Below, in pieces: positions 46,541-54,864 of a stretch of DNA of 64,000 nucleotides (position 1 is the first letter of the stretch; each line of letters opens with the position of its first letter). The translations under genes were made by a program, and so were the position numbers. A model generated the notes under the pieces. That model did no database searches. It had not been told where the DNA came from and worked only from the letters and a program-made list of their open reading frames with translations. This DNA comes from Bradyrhizobium sp. CB2312 (lineage in GTDB: Bacteria > Pseudomonadota > Alphaproteobacteria > Rhizobiales > Xanthobacteraceae). The stretch spans positions 4,795,501 through 4,859,500 of the forward strand of contig NZ_CP121668.1 of NCBI RefSeq assembly GCF_029714425.1, read 5' to 3'.

Positions 46541-46665
46541 GTGTGAGAACTCCAGCTGCGCCCGTTCGGGCAAATCGGCGGCGAGAGTTCTAGCCGAGTG
46601 CAGGCGCTGAGGCAAAAAGGCGCTCACGCAGGAGGATTCATCCGCTCTGCAGTGAAGGACAGACG

Positions 46666-46758
46666 TCAAATCCGCCGCGGCATGATCCAGAAGGCCAGAC
46701 AGACGGGTACGAGGATGGCCATGGCGAGGATGAGAAGGACGAGAGCCACGGCCAGCAT
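46666..46758 (-). CDS. 30-residue hydrophobic membrane protein
   Basis: ATG 46758 with GGGGAG about 8 bases upstream, stop at 46666-46668. The product is almost entirely hydrophobic (LAVALVLLILAMAILVPVCL, then AFWIMPRRI), so it is a single membrane helix with a basic cytosolic end. It starts three bases after the stop of the 64-residue gene upstream. Function unknown. Confidence 0.55.
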   Translation of the reverse strand: MLAVALVLLILAMAILVPVCLAFWIMPRRI

Positions 46759-46761
46759 CGG

Positions 46762-46956
46762 TCAACTCCCCGGCGGCTCGTCCGGACTGACGTCCGGCGC
46801 TTTGGGACTCTGATCCTTGTCGGGCAGCGGATCGGCCTGCGATTTCAGGTCGGCGGCCTTGCTGATCAGCTTGGCGGAGAGCTCAGAATCCGAGGTGGTT
46901 CTGGCGTATTTCATCAGCAGCGAGGCCTGCTTGGTGAGGTAGGTTTTGCCCAACAC
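46762..46956 (-). CDS. small hydrophilic protein, partner of the micro-membrane protein
   Basis: 64 residues from a GTG start (46956): a helical first half (YLTKQASLLMKYARTTSDSELSAKLISKAADLKSQ) and a Pro/Asp-rich tail (PLPDKDQSPKAPDVSPDEPPGS). No signal peptide. An internal ATG (46914) is another possible start. It may be co-expressed with the 30-residue membrane protein 3 bases downstream. No family recognised. Confidence 0.55.
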   Translation of the reverse strand: MLGKTYLTKQASLLMKYARTTSDSELSAKLISKAADLKSQADPLPDKDQSPKAPDVSPDEPPGS

Positions 46957-47101
46957 GACGATAAGCCCGATGTAGAATTCCCAACGGACTCATGAGTCCG
47001 GAAGCCCGTATTCGTTCCGGGAACTCTTTACAAAATTGCACAAAATGATTTGGTTCCTCATTTTGCGTCAGATTAGTTCCAGGCCCCCTGGGCACCGGAC
47101 G

Positions 47102-47731
47102 TTAAACCCCGAGCGCCTTCAAGGCGTTCCCGACGGCGGTTGGCGAGGTCACATGCACCGCGGTCAGGCCGCGGGCGCGGGCTCCCTCGATGTTCTCGGC
47201 AAGATCGTCGAAAAATACGATCCGGTTGGCTGGCACGCCGATAGCGGCGACGACATGGTCGAAAGCTTCCGCATCGGGTTTGCGCAGGCCGATGCTGGAG
47301 GACAGGTAGACCTCGCGGAAATGGCCGAGCAGATCGGCGTATTCCTTCGAGAAATAGTCCACATGCGGCCGGTTGGTGTTGGAGAAGGCGTAGAGCGGCA
47401 TTTGCCTCGCCGCGCGCGGCAGCAACTCGGCTATGTCAGGCATCTCGCCGGCGAAGATCGCGTTCCAGCCTTCCAGGAACTGGGCGTCGGAAATGCCGAT
47501 CCCGAGTGAGTTGCGCAGCGAGGCGAAATAGTCCTCGTCGGTGATCTTGCCGACCTCGTGCAGCCGGTAGGCCTCGTCGCGCACATAGCGCGCGACGATG
47601 GCTTCGGGCTTGCAGCCGGCGTGCCCCGCCCAGCAATCGATCGCCTTGGAGAAATCGATGTCGAGCACCACGCGCCCGAGATCGAACAAAAGCGCATCGG
47701 CGCTGCCGGGAGAGAGCGAGGTCACCTGCAT
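47102..47731 (-). CDS. HAD-superfamily hydrolase, YihX-like
   Basis: 209 residues. Motif I LLFDLGRVVLDIDF has the nucleophilic Asp but Gly in place of the second Asp, as in the YihX/epoxide-hydrolase N-terminal subgroup; motif II is YAFSNTNRPH, motif III lies near LRKPDAEAF and motif IV is VFFDDLAENIEGA. It probably dephosphorylates a sugar phosphate. ATG 47731 follows lldD after 8 bases, so the two genes are co-transcribed; the longer frame lies inside lldD. Confidence 0.87.
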   Translation of the reverse strand: MQVTSLSPGSADALLFDLGRVVLDIDFSKAIDCWAGHAGCKPEAIVARYVRDEAYRLHEVGKITDEDYFASLRNSLGIGISDAQFLEGWNAIFAGEMPDIAELLPRAARQMPLYAFSNTNRPHVDYFSKEYADLLGHFREVYLSSSIGLRKPDAEAFDHVVAAIGVPANRIVFFDDLAENIEGARARGLTAVHVTSPTAVGNALKALGV

Positions 47732-47739
47732 CCTTATCC

Positions 47740-48873
47740 TCAGTATCGGTACGGGTCGTGGTCGAACAGCGGGAATGCGCTGAACACGCTTGGCGCATTG
47801 GTCGCGGTCGCCGGATGCAGGCAGGATTTGTTGACCTCGGCGAAGGAGGTGGCGCCCAGCAGGCCGAGGCAGCGCAGCACCTCGTCCTCCAGCAGTTCCA
47901 GCATGCGCGTGACGCCGGCCTCGCCGGCTGCCGCCAGCGCCCAGCATTGCAGCCGGCCGATGCCGACCATGTCCGCGCCCGCCGCGATCGCCTTGACGAT
48001 GTCGGTGCCCCGGCAGAAGCCGCCGTCGACCATGATCTTGGCGCGGCCCTTCACGGCATCGACGATCTCAGGGAGCACATGCATGGCGCCACGGCCATGA
48101 TCGAGCTGGCGCCCGCCATGGTTGGAGACGTAGATCCACTCGACGCCATGGTCGAGCGCGATCAGCGCATCCTCGGCGGTGGCGATGCCCTTCAGGATCA
48201 GCGGTATCTTGAACCTGTCCTTGATCATCTTCACGGTCCGCCACTCCAGCCCCTTCTGGAAATCGCCGCCGGTGGCGCGCAGGCGGCTCTCGCGAACATA
48301 GCGCTTGGCGATGTCACGTTCGCGACGGCTGTAATGGGCGGTGTCGACGGTCAGGCAGAACGCGGCGTAGCCGTTCTTCTCGCTCCTGCCGACAACATCG
48401 GCGACAAAGGCGTCGTCGCCGCGGACATAGAGCTGGTAGAGGCGCAGCGCATCGGGGGCGGCCTCGGCGGTCTTCTCCAGGCCAGGGTCCGACACCGAGC
48501 TCAGCATGTGCGCCGCACCGAAGGTGCCGGCCGCGCGTGCAACGCTTGCCGCACCGTCGGGGTCGAAGATTTCGAGCGCGCCGACGGGGGCCAGAACCAC
48601 CGGCAGGCGCATCCTGCGACCGAACTGCTCGACCGAGCCGTCCACCTTGCGGACGTCACGCAGCACACGCGGGCGGAAGGCGATCTCGTCCAGCGCCATG
48701 CGGTTGCGGCGCATCGTGGTCTCCGTCTCGGCGGCGCCGACGATGTAGTCCCAGGCATTCTGGTTGAGGTTGGCACGCGCCTTCCGGACGAATTCGTGCA
48801 GATTCTGGAACGGCTCGTTGCTGGCGCCGAGCTCGACGTTCCGTTCCGGCCGGATGCGGGGTGCTTCATTCAT
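47740..48873 (-). CDS. lldD: FMN-dependent alpha-hydroxy-acid dehydrogenase (L-lactate type)
   Basis: 377 residues, TIM barrel. Catalytic His in VSNHGGRQLDHG, FMN-contacting DGGFCRGTDIVKA and the GRLQCWALAAAGEAGV segment near the C-terminus. Oxidises L-lactate or a related 2-hydroxy acid and passes electrons to the membrane quinone pool or to oxygen. No dedicated lactate permease or regulator is adjacent, so the substrate is uncertain. It is first gene of a pair with the HAD hydrolase and divergent from ctpA. Confidence 0.9.
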   Translation of the reverse strand: MNEAPRIRPERNVELGASNEPFQNLHEFVRKARANLNQNAWDYIVGAAETETTMRRNRMALDEIAFRPRVLRDVRKVDGSVEQFGRRMRLPVVLAPVGALEIFDPDGAASVARAAGTFGAAHMLSSVSDPGLEKTAEAAPDALRLYQLYVRGDDAFVADVVGRSEKNGYAAFCLTVDTAHYSRRERDIAKRYVRESRLRATGGDFQKGLEWRTVKMIKDRFKIPLILKGIATAEDALIALDHGVEWIYVSNHGGRQLDHGRGAMHVLPEIVDAVKGRAKIMVDGGFCRGTDIVKAIAAGADMVGIGRLQCWALAAAGEAGVTRMLELLEDEVLRCLGLLGATSFAEVNKSCLHPATATNAPSVFSAFPLFDHDPYRY

Positions 48874-49174
48874 TGTTATCCTCCCGAGAATTTGAAGCCT
48901 TGTCTCATCGCCTTAGCCCGTCCGGACCTGCAAAACCATCCTAAGATCGCATAGCTGCGAGGCATGGCCCGGCCAACCGATTCCGCTTTGCGTGAAGCCA
49001 TTTCGGAACGTTGCCAAAAGTTTAGCTCAGGGCGAAGGGATTTTTACCCTGTACCCGCTGGCGTGGCGGCCCGGCCATCAAGAAACCTGAATGGTATTGT
49101 GAGAAGCTGGCTGGATCGCCATTTGCATGGCGGCTTCCAGCCTCCAAGAGAACCGCCAGCTAAGAAGGCCTTCC
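48874..49174. other. 301-bp divergent intergenic region between lldD and ctpA
   Basis: It contains the upstream regions of both genes. I see no convincing promoter hexamers, palindrome or RNA structure in it. Confidence 0.5.
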
Positions 49175-50512
49175 ATGCGGAAATCCCTGCTGTTCCCCCT
49201 GGGCGCGCTCACCGGAGCGTGTCTGACCCTTCTGGTAGCCAGCCCCCAGGCTGGCGTATGGGCGGCGCGGGCCGCAGCGGGCGCGGATGATGCCTATTCG
49301 CAGCTCAATCTGTTCGGCGAGGTCTTCGAGCGCGTGAAGGCGAGCTATGTCGAGAAGCCCGACAATTCCAAGCTGATCGAAGGCGCGATCACCGGCATGG
49401 TGACATCGCTCGATCCGCATTCACGCTACATGAACGACAAGGCCTGGACCGAAATGCAGGAGACCACCTCCGGCGAGTTCGGCGGCCTCGGCATCGAGGT
49501 CACGATGGAGGAGGGCCTCGTCAAGGTGGTCTCGCCGATCGACGACACCCCGGCGTCGAAGGCCGGCATCATGTCCGGCGACCTCATCAGCAAGATCGAC
49601 GGCGAGGCCGTGCAGGGCATGACGCTCGAGCAGGCCGTCAACAAGATGAAGGGGCCGGTCGACACCAAGACCAAGCTCACGATCGTACGCAAGGGCGCGG
49701 ATGCGCCGCTCGACGTCGCGATCACGCGCGAGATCATCCATGTGCGCCCGGTGCGCTTCCATGTCGAGAACGGCGACATCGGCTATATCCGCGTCACCTC
49801 GTTCAACGAGCAGACCACCGACGGGCTGAAGAAGGCGATCGCCGCGATCTCCAAGCAGGTCCCGCAGGAGAAGCTGGTGGGCTATGTGATGGACCTGCGT
49901 AACAATCCGGGCGGCCTGCTCGACCAGGCGGTGTCGGTGTCGAGCGCGTTCCTGCAGCGTGGCGAGGTCGTCTCGACCCGCGGCCGCAATCCGGAAGAGA
50001 CCCAGCGCTTCACCGCGCATGGCGGCGACCTCACCAAGGGCAAGCCGCTCGTGATCCTGGTCAATGGCGGTTCGGCTTCGGCCTCGGAGATCGTGGCCGG
50101 TGCGCTGCATGATCACAAGCGCGCGACGATCATCGGCACGCGCTCGTTCGGCAAGGGCTCGGTGCAGACCATCATCCCGCTCGGCGCCGGCAATGGCGCG
50201 CTGGCGCTGACCACGGCGCGCTACTACACGCCGTCGGGCCGCTCGATCCAGGCCCAGGGCATCGCGCCCGACATCGAGATTCTCCAGGACGTGCCGGCGG
50301 AGCTGAAGGGCCGGATGGACACCATGGCGGAGTCGCAGATGCGCGGTCATCTGTCGGCTGCCGACGGCAGCGAGCAGACCGGATCGCAGTCCTACGTTCC
50401 TCCGAAGGAGGAGGACGACAAGGCGCTGCACGCGGCCTATGATTTCCTCCACGGTGTTACCGCAAACGCCGTCGCCGCCAAGCCCGCGCCGAAGGCTGCG
50501 GTGCCGAACTAA
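49175..50512 (+). CDS. ctpA: carboxy-terminal processing protease CtpA (S41)
   Basis: 445 residues. Signal peptide or anchor (RKSLLFPLGALTGACLTLLVAS), PDZ domain (about 90-175, GLGIEVTMEEG start) and the S41 core with catalytic Ser in GGSASASEIVAGAL and Lys in GTRSFGKGSVQT. Cleaves C-termini of periplasmic proteins, for example peptidoglycan hydrolases. ATG 49175 was chosen because the signal peptide starts here. It is monocistronic with a strong terminator. Confidence 0.95.
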   Translation: MRKSLLFPLGALTGACLTLLVASPQAGVWAARAAAGADDAYSQLNLFGEVFERVKASYVEKPDNSKLIEGAITGMVTSLDPHSRYMNDKAWTEMQETTSGEFGGLGIEVTMEEGLVKVVSPIDDTPASKAGIMSGDLISKIDGEAVQGMTLEQAVNKMKGPVDTKTKLTIVRKGADAPLDVAITREIIHVRPVRFHVENGDIGYIRVTSFNEQTTDGLKKAIAAISKQVPQEKLVGYVMDLRNNPGGLLDQAVSVSSAFLQRGEVVSTRGRNPEETQRFTAHGGDLTKGKPLVILVNGGSASASEIVAGALHDHKRATIIGTRSFGKGSVQTIIPLGAGNGALALTTARYYTPSGRSIQAQGIAPDIEILQDVPAELKGRMDTMAESQMRGHLSAADGSEQTGSQSYVPPKEEDDKALHAAYDFLHGVTANAVAAKPAPKAAVPN

Positions 50513-50534
50513 GCCCTACAACGTCAAGACATCG

Positions 50535-50574
50535 ATCGCCCGGGAGTGGATACCGCTCCCGGGCGATTTTATTT
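50535..50574 (+). terminator. rho-independent terminator of ctpA
   Basis: A 12-bp stem (ATCGCCCGGGAG / CTCCCGGGCGAT) with a 9-base loop is followed by TTTTATTTT, 23 bases after the ctpA stop. Confidence 0.9.
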
Positions 50575-50585
50575 TGGGCGCCGTC

Positions 50586-51341
50586 TCAGCTCGGATTTAT
50601 GGCCGCGAAGGTCACCTCATAGCGGCCGTCGCGCTCGGCCCAGCGGCGGGCGCGGTCGCGTTCAACCAGCACCTCATCGCGGGGATGCACCCGCAGCTCC
50701 AGCAGTTGCATCACTTCCGCGATGTAGACGGCAAGCGGCATCGCGCGCGCATCGCTGGCCTGTTGCGTGCCGGTGAGCTCGGTCTGCACATAGGGCGGCG
50801 CGAGCTCCAGCACCTCGACCGGGATCTTGCGGAGCTGGTGCCGCAATGATTGCAGCCAGGAGTGCAGGAACGCCTTGCTGGCGCAGTAGGTCGGGAAGTC
50901 GGCGCGGGGCACGAAGGCGAGGTTCGAGCTGGTCGCGATGATCGTCGCATTCCGTTGCGTCTTCAGGAGTGGGAGGAGCGCGGCCGTGACGCGCAGCACG
51001 CCGAGAATGTTGGTTGCGACGATCGCTTCCGCGTCAGAGGCATCCCAGCCGTCCGCCGTCATGTCCTCCGGCCGCGAGATGCCGGCGTTGGCGATCAGCA
51101 CGTTGAGTTCAGGAAAGCGTGTCCGGACCTCGGCCGCCAAGTCCGGCAATGCCGAGGCATCGTCGAGGTCGAGCGGCAGGCCGATCAGGTCAGGGCGTTC
51201 AGCCATGATCTGATCGAGCAGGGCCTGCCGCCTGCCGGTGACGATGACGCGATTGCCGCGGTCGTGGAAAGCTTCGGCCAGTGTGCGGCCGATGCCGCTG
51301 GTGCCGCCGGTGATGAGGATCGTGTTGCCAGTCATCTTCAT
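50586..51341 (-). CDS. short-chain dehydrogenase, DltE-like
   Basis: 251 residues. Rossmann motif TGGTSGIG near residue 11, NAGI, catalytic Ser in TSSNLAF and Tyr-x3-Lys in PTYCASKAFLHSW. The C-terminus (LELAPPYVQTELTG) resembles the DltE/YkvO-type SDRs. Substrate unknown. ATG 51341 has AAAGG upstream; the longer frame has no conserved sequence. Confidence 0.88.
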   Translation of the reverse strand: MKMTGNTILITGGTSGIGRTLAEAFHDRGNRVIVTGRRQALLDQIMAERPDLIGLPLDLDDASALPDLAAEVRTRFPELNVLIANAGISRPEDMTADGWDASDAEAIVATNILGVLRVTAALLPLLKTQRNATIIATSSNLAFVPRADFPTYCASKAFLHSWLQSLRHQLRKIPVEVLELAPPYVQTELTGTQQASDARAMPLAVYIAEVMQLLELRVHPRDEVLVERDRARRWAERDGRYEVTFAAINPS

Positions 51342-51656
51342 GGTTGCTGCCTTTCGATGGAGGGAAAGCCACGGCAACCCAGGAAACCTCGGCAGCGAGC
51401 AGCCCGAGAAAACGGCAAACATCGGCGCGGGGAGAGCCGCGCCGAAATCGACGTCTTGAGCGGGTGATCGTCTGCACGCAGGAGAGTGATGGCATCACCG
51501 TGGCGTCTCGTGAATCGAGATCTCCCAGCCGGGATCCTCTCGACAAAGGACGCGTTGGATGACGGTAACGCCTACGGCAGCGGCGTTTCGGCAGCTGCAA
51601 GTGCTGAAATACTTTGGCCTGATGTCACCGTCAAGCGCGGCGGGCAGGCCGAAAGG
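51342..51656. other. 315-bp intergenic region
   Basis: It lies between the SDR start and the stop of the GGDEF-EAL gene, both on the minus strand. No promoter, terminator, repeat or short gene could be supported. Confidence 0.4.
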
Positions 51657-54389
51657 CTAGCTCGCCTCGCGCCGGCGGCCCTCGCTACCTTCGCGCCGGG
51701 CGAGCCGGCTGCGATGCAGCGCGAACAGCTCCAGAATCTTGTCGGCAGGCTTGGCGGCGCTGAACAAATAACCTTGCATCTCGGAGCAGCCGAGGGTGCG
51801 GAGCAGGCGCTGCTGCTCCTCGGTCTCGACACCCTCGGCCGTGGTGGTCATGCGACGGGCGGCCGCCAGGTTGACGACGGCCTGGACAATACTGGCGGAG
51901 CCATCGGGGCCGGCGATATCGTCGACGAAGCAGCGGTCGATCTTGATCTTGTCGAACGGGAATCGGTGGAGATAGCTCAGCGAGGAATAGCCGGTGCCGA
52001 AATCGTCGAGCGCGATACGCACGCCGATGGCGCGGAGCTGGTGCAGGATCGCAAGCGCCGCATCGTCGTCGCGGATCAGCACGGCCTCGGTGATCTCGAG
52101 CTCGAGCCGACTCGCCGGCAGATTGGAAGCGGCGAGCGCCGCCATGATCTTCAGCGCCAGCGTGCCGCTCTTGAACTGCACCGGCGAGACGTTGACGGCG
52201 AGGCGGATGTCGTCGGGCCAGTTTGCGGCGTCCCGGCAGGCGGTTGCCAGCACCCATTCGCCGATCTCGTTGATCAGGCCGGTATCCTCGGCGATCGGGA
52301 TGAACTCGGCCGGAGAGACCATGCCGCGCTCGGGATGGCGCCAGCGCACCAGCGCCTCGCAGCCGGTGATGCGGTCGTCCTTCAGGCCGAGGCAGGGCTG
52401 GTAATAGACCTCGAGGCCGCCTTCGCGCCCCCCTTGGGCGATGGCGCGGCGCAGGTCGATCTCGAGCTGCCGCCGCTCGTGCACCTTGGCGTCCATCTCC
52501 GGCTCGAAGAAGCGATAGGTGCGGCGTCCGGCGGATTTGGCGGCATACATCGCCATATCAGCGTTCTTCAGGATCTGGTCGAGCGCGGTGCCGTGCTCCG
52601 GCGCGAGCGCAATGCCGATGCTGGCGTCGGTGGTGAGATGATGGCCCATGCAGTCGAACGGAGCGCGGATGGCTTGAAAGACGCTCGCGACGAGCTCGTT
52701 GACCTGGTCCGGCGACGTCACCGCGCTCTGCACGATGGCGAATTCGTCGCCGCCGAGCCGCGCCACGAAATCCGACGGGCCGATGCACCGGCTCAGAGTG
52801 GCAGCCACCGACTTCAGGAGCTCGTCGCCGACGAGGTGGCCGAGCGCGTCGTTGACGCCCTTGAACTCGTCGATGTCGATGTAGTGCACCGCGAGTTGTT
52901 GGCCGCCCGTGACGCCAGCCAGCTCCGCGCGCAGATGCTCGTGGAACATGGCGCGGTTGGGCAGGTCGGTGAGCGCGTCGTAATGGGCGAGATGGGTGAT
53001 GCGTTCCTCGATGCGCCGGCGCTCGGTGATGTCCTCGTGCGTCACCACCCAGCCGCCGTCGGCGAGCGGTTCGTTGAGAACGTGGATCGAGCGGCCGTCG
53101 GCGGTGTCGACCACCATGGAGTTGCGGACATGGATGTCGCGCAGCACGCGCGCGACATAGTCGTGGACGTTGCCGGTGAAGGAGCCGGTCGCCTTGCGAT
53201 GGGCGATGATGTCGTGGAAGCTGGAGCCGGGCTTCACCACGTCCGGCGACAGTCCGTACATCTCGATGTAGCGCTGGTTGCAGACCACGAGCCGCCGCTC
53301 GGCGTCGAACAGCAGCAAGCCCTGACTCATGTTGTTGATGGCTCGGTCGAGACGCTGCTTCTCCAGCGTCAGCAGTTCGCGGGAGGCGCGGTGCTGTTCC
53401 AGCAGCTTGCGCACGATGGCGATCAGAACGCCGGCGATGGCGAGCGCGGAGGCGCCGGCGACCGAGATCAGGATGCCGATCTGCTCGCGCCAGTCGGTCA
53501 GGGCCGCGGCGCGCGTCGTGGTGGCCATGATCAGGATCGGGAAGTGTGGCAGGGCCCGCGCCGACACCAGCCGGTCTTCGCCGTCGACCGGGCTCATGAA
53601 GCGGCCGGCGAAATGATCGAGGCCGAAAATCCTCTGCTGTTCGAACGCGCCGGTCTTGAAATTCCGTCCCATCAGCTCGCTGGAATGGGGATAGCGGGCA
53701 AGCAGCGTGCCGTCCCGGTGCAGCATCGATATCGTCGCGCCGTCGCCGAGCACGACGGAGGCGAAGAACTTCTCGAAATTGGCAGGCTCGATGCCGCGCC
53801 CGACTACCCCCATGAACTCGCCGTTCGGTCCCACGATCCTGCGGACGATCAGGATGGTCCAGGCGCCGGAGACGCGGCTGTGCAGCGGCTCGATCAGGAC
53901 ATCAGGCGAATGCGGGTCGTATTTGAAGGTGCGGAAGTAGGCGCGGTCGGCGACGTTCACTTTCGGGCCAGGCCACGCCGTCGACGAATTGATCAAGTTG
54001 CCGTCGGCATCGATGACGTTGACGCCGCCGATGTAGGGCAGCGCCTCGATCTTCGAGCGCAGCATGCGGTGGACGTCCTGTCCGGAGAGGCGCTTGCGAT
54101 AGTCCTCCACGGTGTTGATTCCGGTCGCGCGGACGTGATCGACGAAATCCTTCTGGATGACCGCGAAATCCTGCAGCTGCTGATCGAAATGGTGGGCGAG
54201 CAGCAGCGCGGTGTTTTCCAGCTCGCGGCCGGCGTTGCGCAAAGCGCGCTCGCGGAAGTTCTGCGCCATCAGCGTCGCGCCAACGGCGATCGCCGCGATC
54301 AAAAGCATGCCGCCCACCACCAGCCAGCGGATCGGTCCGCTGCGCACGAAGGCCTGGTCAAAAAGGCGGCTGCCAAATCTCGTCATCAT
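51657..54389 (-). CDS. GGDEF-EAL protein with periplasmic Cache-like sensor
   Basis: 910 residues: membrane helix (about 20-42), periplasmic sensor of dCache type (about 45-295), second helix (about 304-326), PAS domain (about 345-455), GGDEF domain with intact GGDEF at 546-550, and EAL domain with EAL at 678-680 and later ELEITEAVLI and DDFGTGYSSL. It may make or degrade cyclic di-GMP in response to an external ligand. The product-inhibition site RxxD before GGDEF reads GPSD, so feedback inhibition is probably absent. Two ATG codons in tandem start it. It stands alone. Confidence 0.93.
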   Translation of the reverse strand: MMTRFGSRLFDQAFVRSGPIRWLVVGGMLLIAAIAVGATLMAQNFRERALRNAGRELENTALLLAHHFDQQLQDFAVIQKDFVDHVRATGINTVEDYRKRLSGQDVHRMLRSKIEALPYIGGVNVIDADGNLINSSTAWPGPKVNVADRAYFRTFKYDPHSPDVLIEPLHSRVSGAWTILIVRRIVGPNGEFMGVVGRGIEPANFEKFFASVVLGDGATISMLHRDGTLLARYPHSSELMGRNFKTGAFEQQRIFGLDHFAGRFMSPVDGEDRLVSARALPHFPILIMATTTRAAALTDWREQIGILISVAGASALAIAGVLIAIVRKLLEQHRASRELLTLEKQRLDRAINNMSQGLLLFDAERRLVVCNQRYIEMYGLSPDVVKPGSSFHDIIAHRKATGSFTGNVHDYVARVLRDIHVRNSMVVDTADGRSIHVLNEPLADGGWVVTHEDITERRRIEERITHLAHYDALTDLPNRAMFHEHLRAELAGVTGGQQLAVHYIDIDEFKGVNDALGHLVGDELLKSVAATLSRCIGPSDFVARLGGDEFAIVQSAVTSPDQVNELVASVFQAIRAPFDCMGHHLTTDASIGIALAPEHGTALDQILKNADMAMYAAKSAGRRTYRFFEPEMDAKVHERRQLEIDLRRAIAQGGREGGLEVYYQPCLGLKDDRITGCEALVRWRHPERGMVSPAEFIPIAEDTGLINEIGEWVLATACRDAANWPDDIRLAVNVSPVQFKSGTLALKIMAALAASNLPASRLELEITEAVLIRDDDAALAILHQLRAIGVRIALDDFGTGYSSLSYLHRFPFDKIKIDRCFVDDIAGPDGSASIVQAVVNLAAARRMTTTAEGVETEEQQRLLRTLGCSEMQGYLFSAAKPADKILELFALHRSRLARREGSEGRRREAS

Positions 54390-54699
54390 GCTGGATCATT
54401 GCCGTGCACACGTCAGGGTCAATTCTTGAGCCCGAAAACATCCGTTGGTTTACGGGAACGGTGTGGAGGCGAAGTTAGGAAGGCTGGTTAATGCGACATG
54501 AAGGAACGCGCGCAAAAGCAATCGATATGCGCGAGACAAGCGATGCAGGAATTGCCGGATGCCCCGGCCATGCCGGTCAATTTCTGCCGCACACGCCGCG
54601 ATCAACCAAGGCTTAACCATCTAAGTTGCTGGCGATCCTCACGGCGACATTGGCACGTGATTTGCGAAAAGCCAGCGAACGAGACAGAGAGGATCGATC
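54390..54699 (+). other. 310-bp region between GGDEF-EAL gene and pilin gene
   Basis: It holds the start region of the minus-strand GGDEF-EAL gene and, at its right end, the sigma-54 promoter of the pilin. Nothing else could be supported. Confidence 0.5.
54651..54665 (+). promoter_or_regulatory. sigma-54 (RpoN) promoter of the Flp pilin gene
   Basis: TGGCACG-N4-TTGC matches the -24/-12 consensus, with the invariant GG at 54652-54653 and GC at 54664-54665 separated by exactly ten bases. It ends 34 bases before the pilin start. An enhancer-binding activator would be needed; none is encoded nearby. Confidence 0.75.
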
Positions 54700-54864
54700 G
54701 TGAAAAACCTTTTGAAGAACTTCATTGCCGACGAATCCGGTGCGACCGCCATCGAATACGGCCTGATCGCCGCCGGCATCGCGCTTGCGATCATCACCGT
54801 CATCAACGGGATGGGCAGCAAGCTCAGTGCAAAATTCGGATCGATCAGCTCGTCGCTGAAGTGA
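54700..54864 (+). CDS. flp: Flp-type IVb pilin
   Basis: 54 residues, GTG start with GAGAGGATC upstream. A short basic leader (KNLLKNFIADESG) precedes the prepilin cleavage site G-ATAIEYGL with the conserved Glu-Tyr, then one hydrophobic helix (IAAGIALAIITVI) and a small polar end. It would be processed by a CpaA-type peptidase and assembled by a Tad machine, but no tad/cpa gene lies in the window, so it is an orphan pilin here. Its last 20 bases overlap the 3' end of the convergent MFS gene. Confidence 0.88.
   Translation: MKNLLKNFIADESGATAIEYGLIAAGIALAIITVINGMGSKLSAKFGSISSSLK

Noticed and set aside
46883..47095. 70-codon minus-strand frame over the gap after the HAD gene
   Set aside because: It overlaps the supported 64-residue gene in another frame and shows no conserved feature.
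51486..54491. 1001-codon plus-strand open frame
   Set aside because: It is antisense to the GGDEF-EAL gene, whose domains are clearly real; composition typical of a shadow frame.
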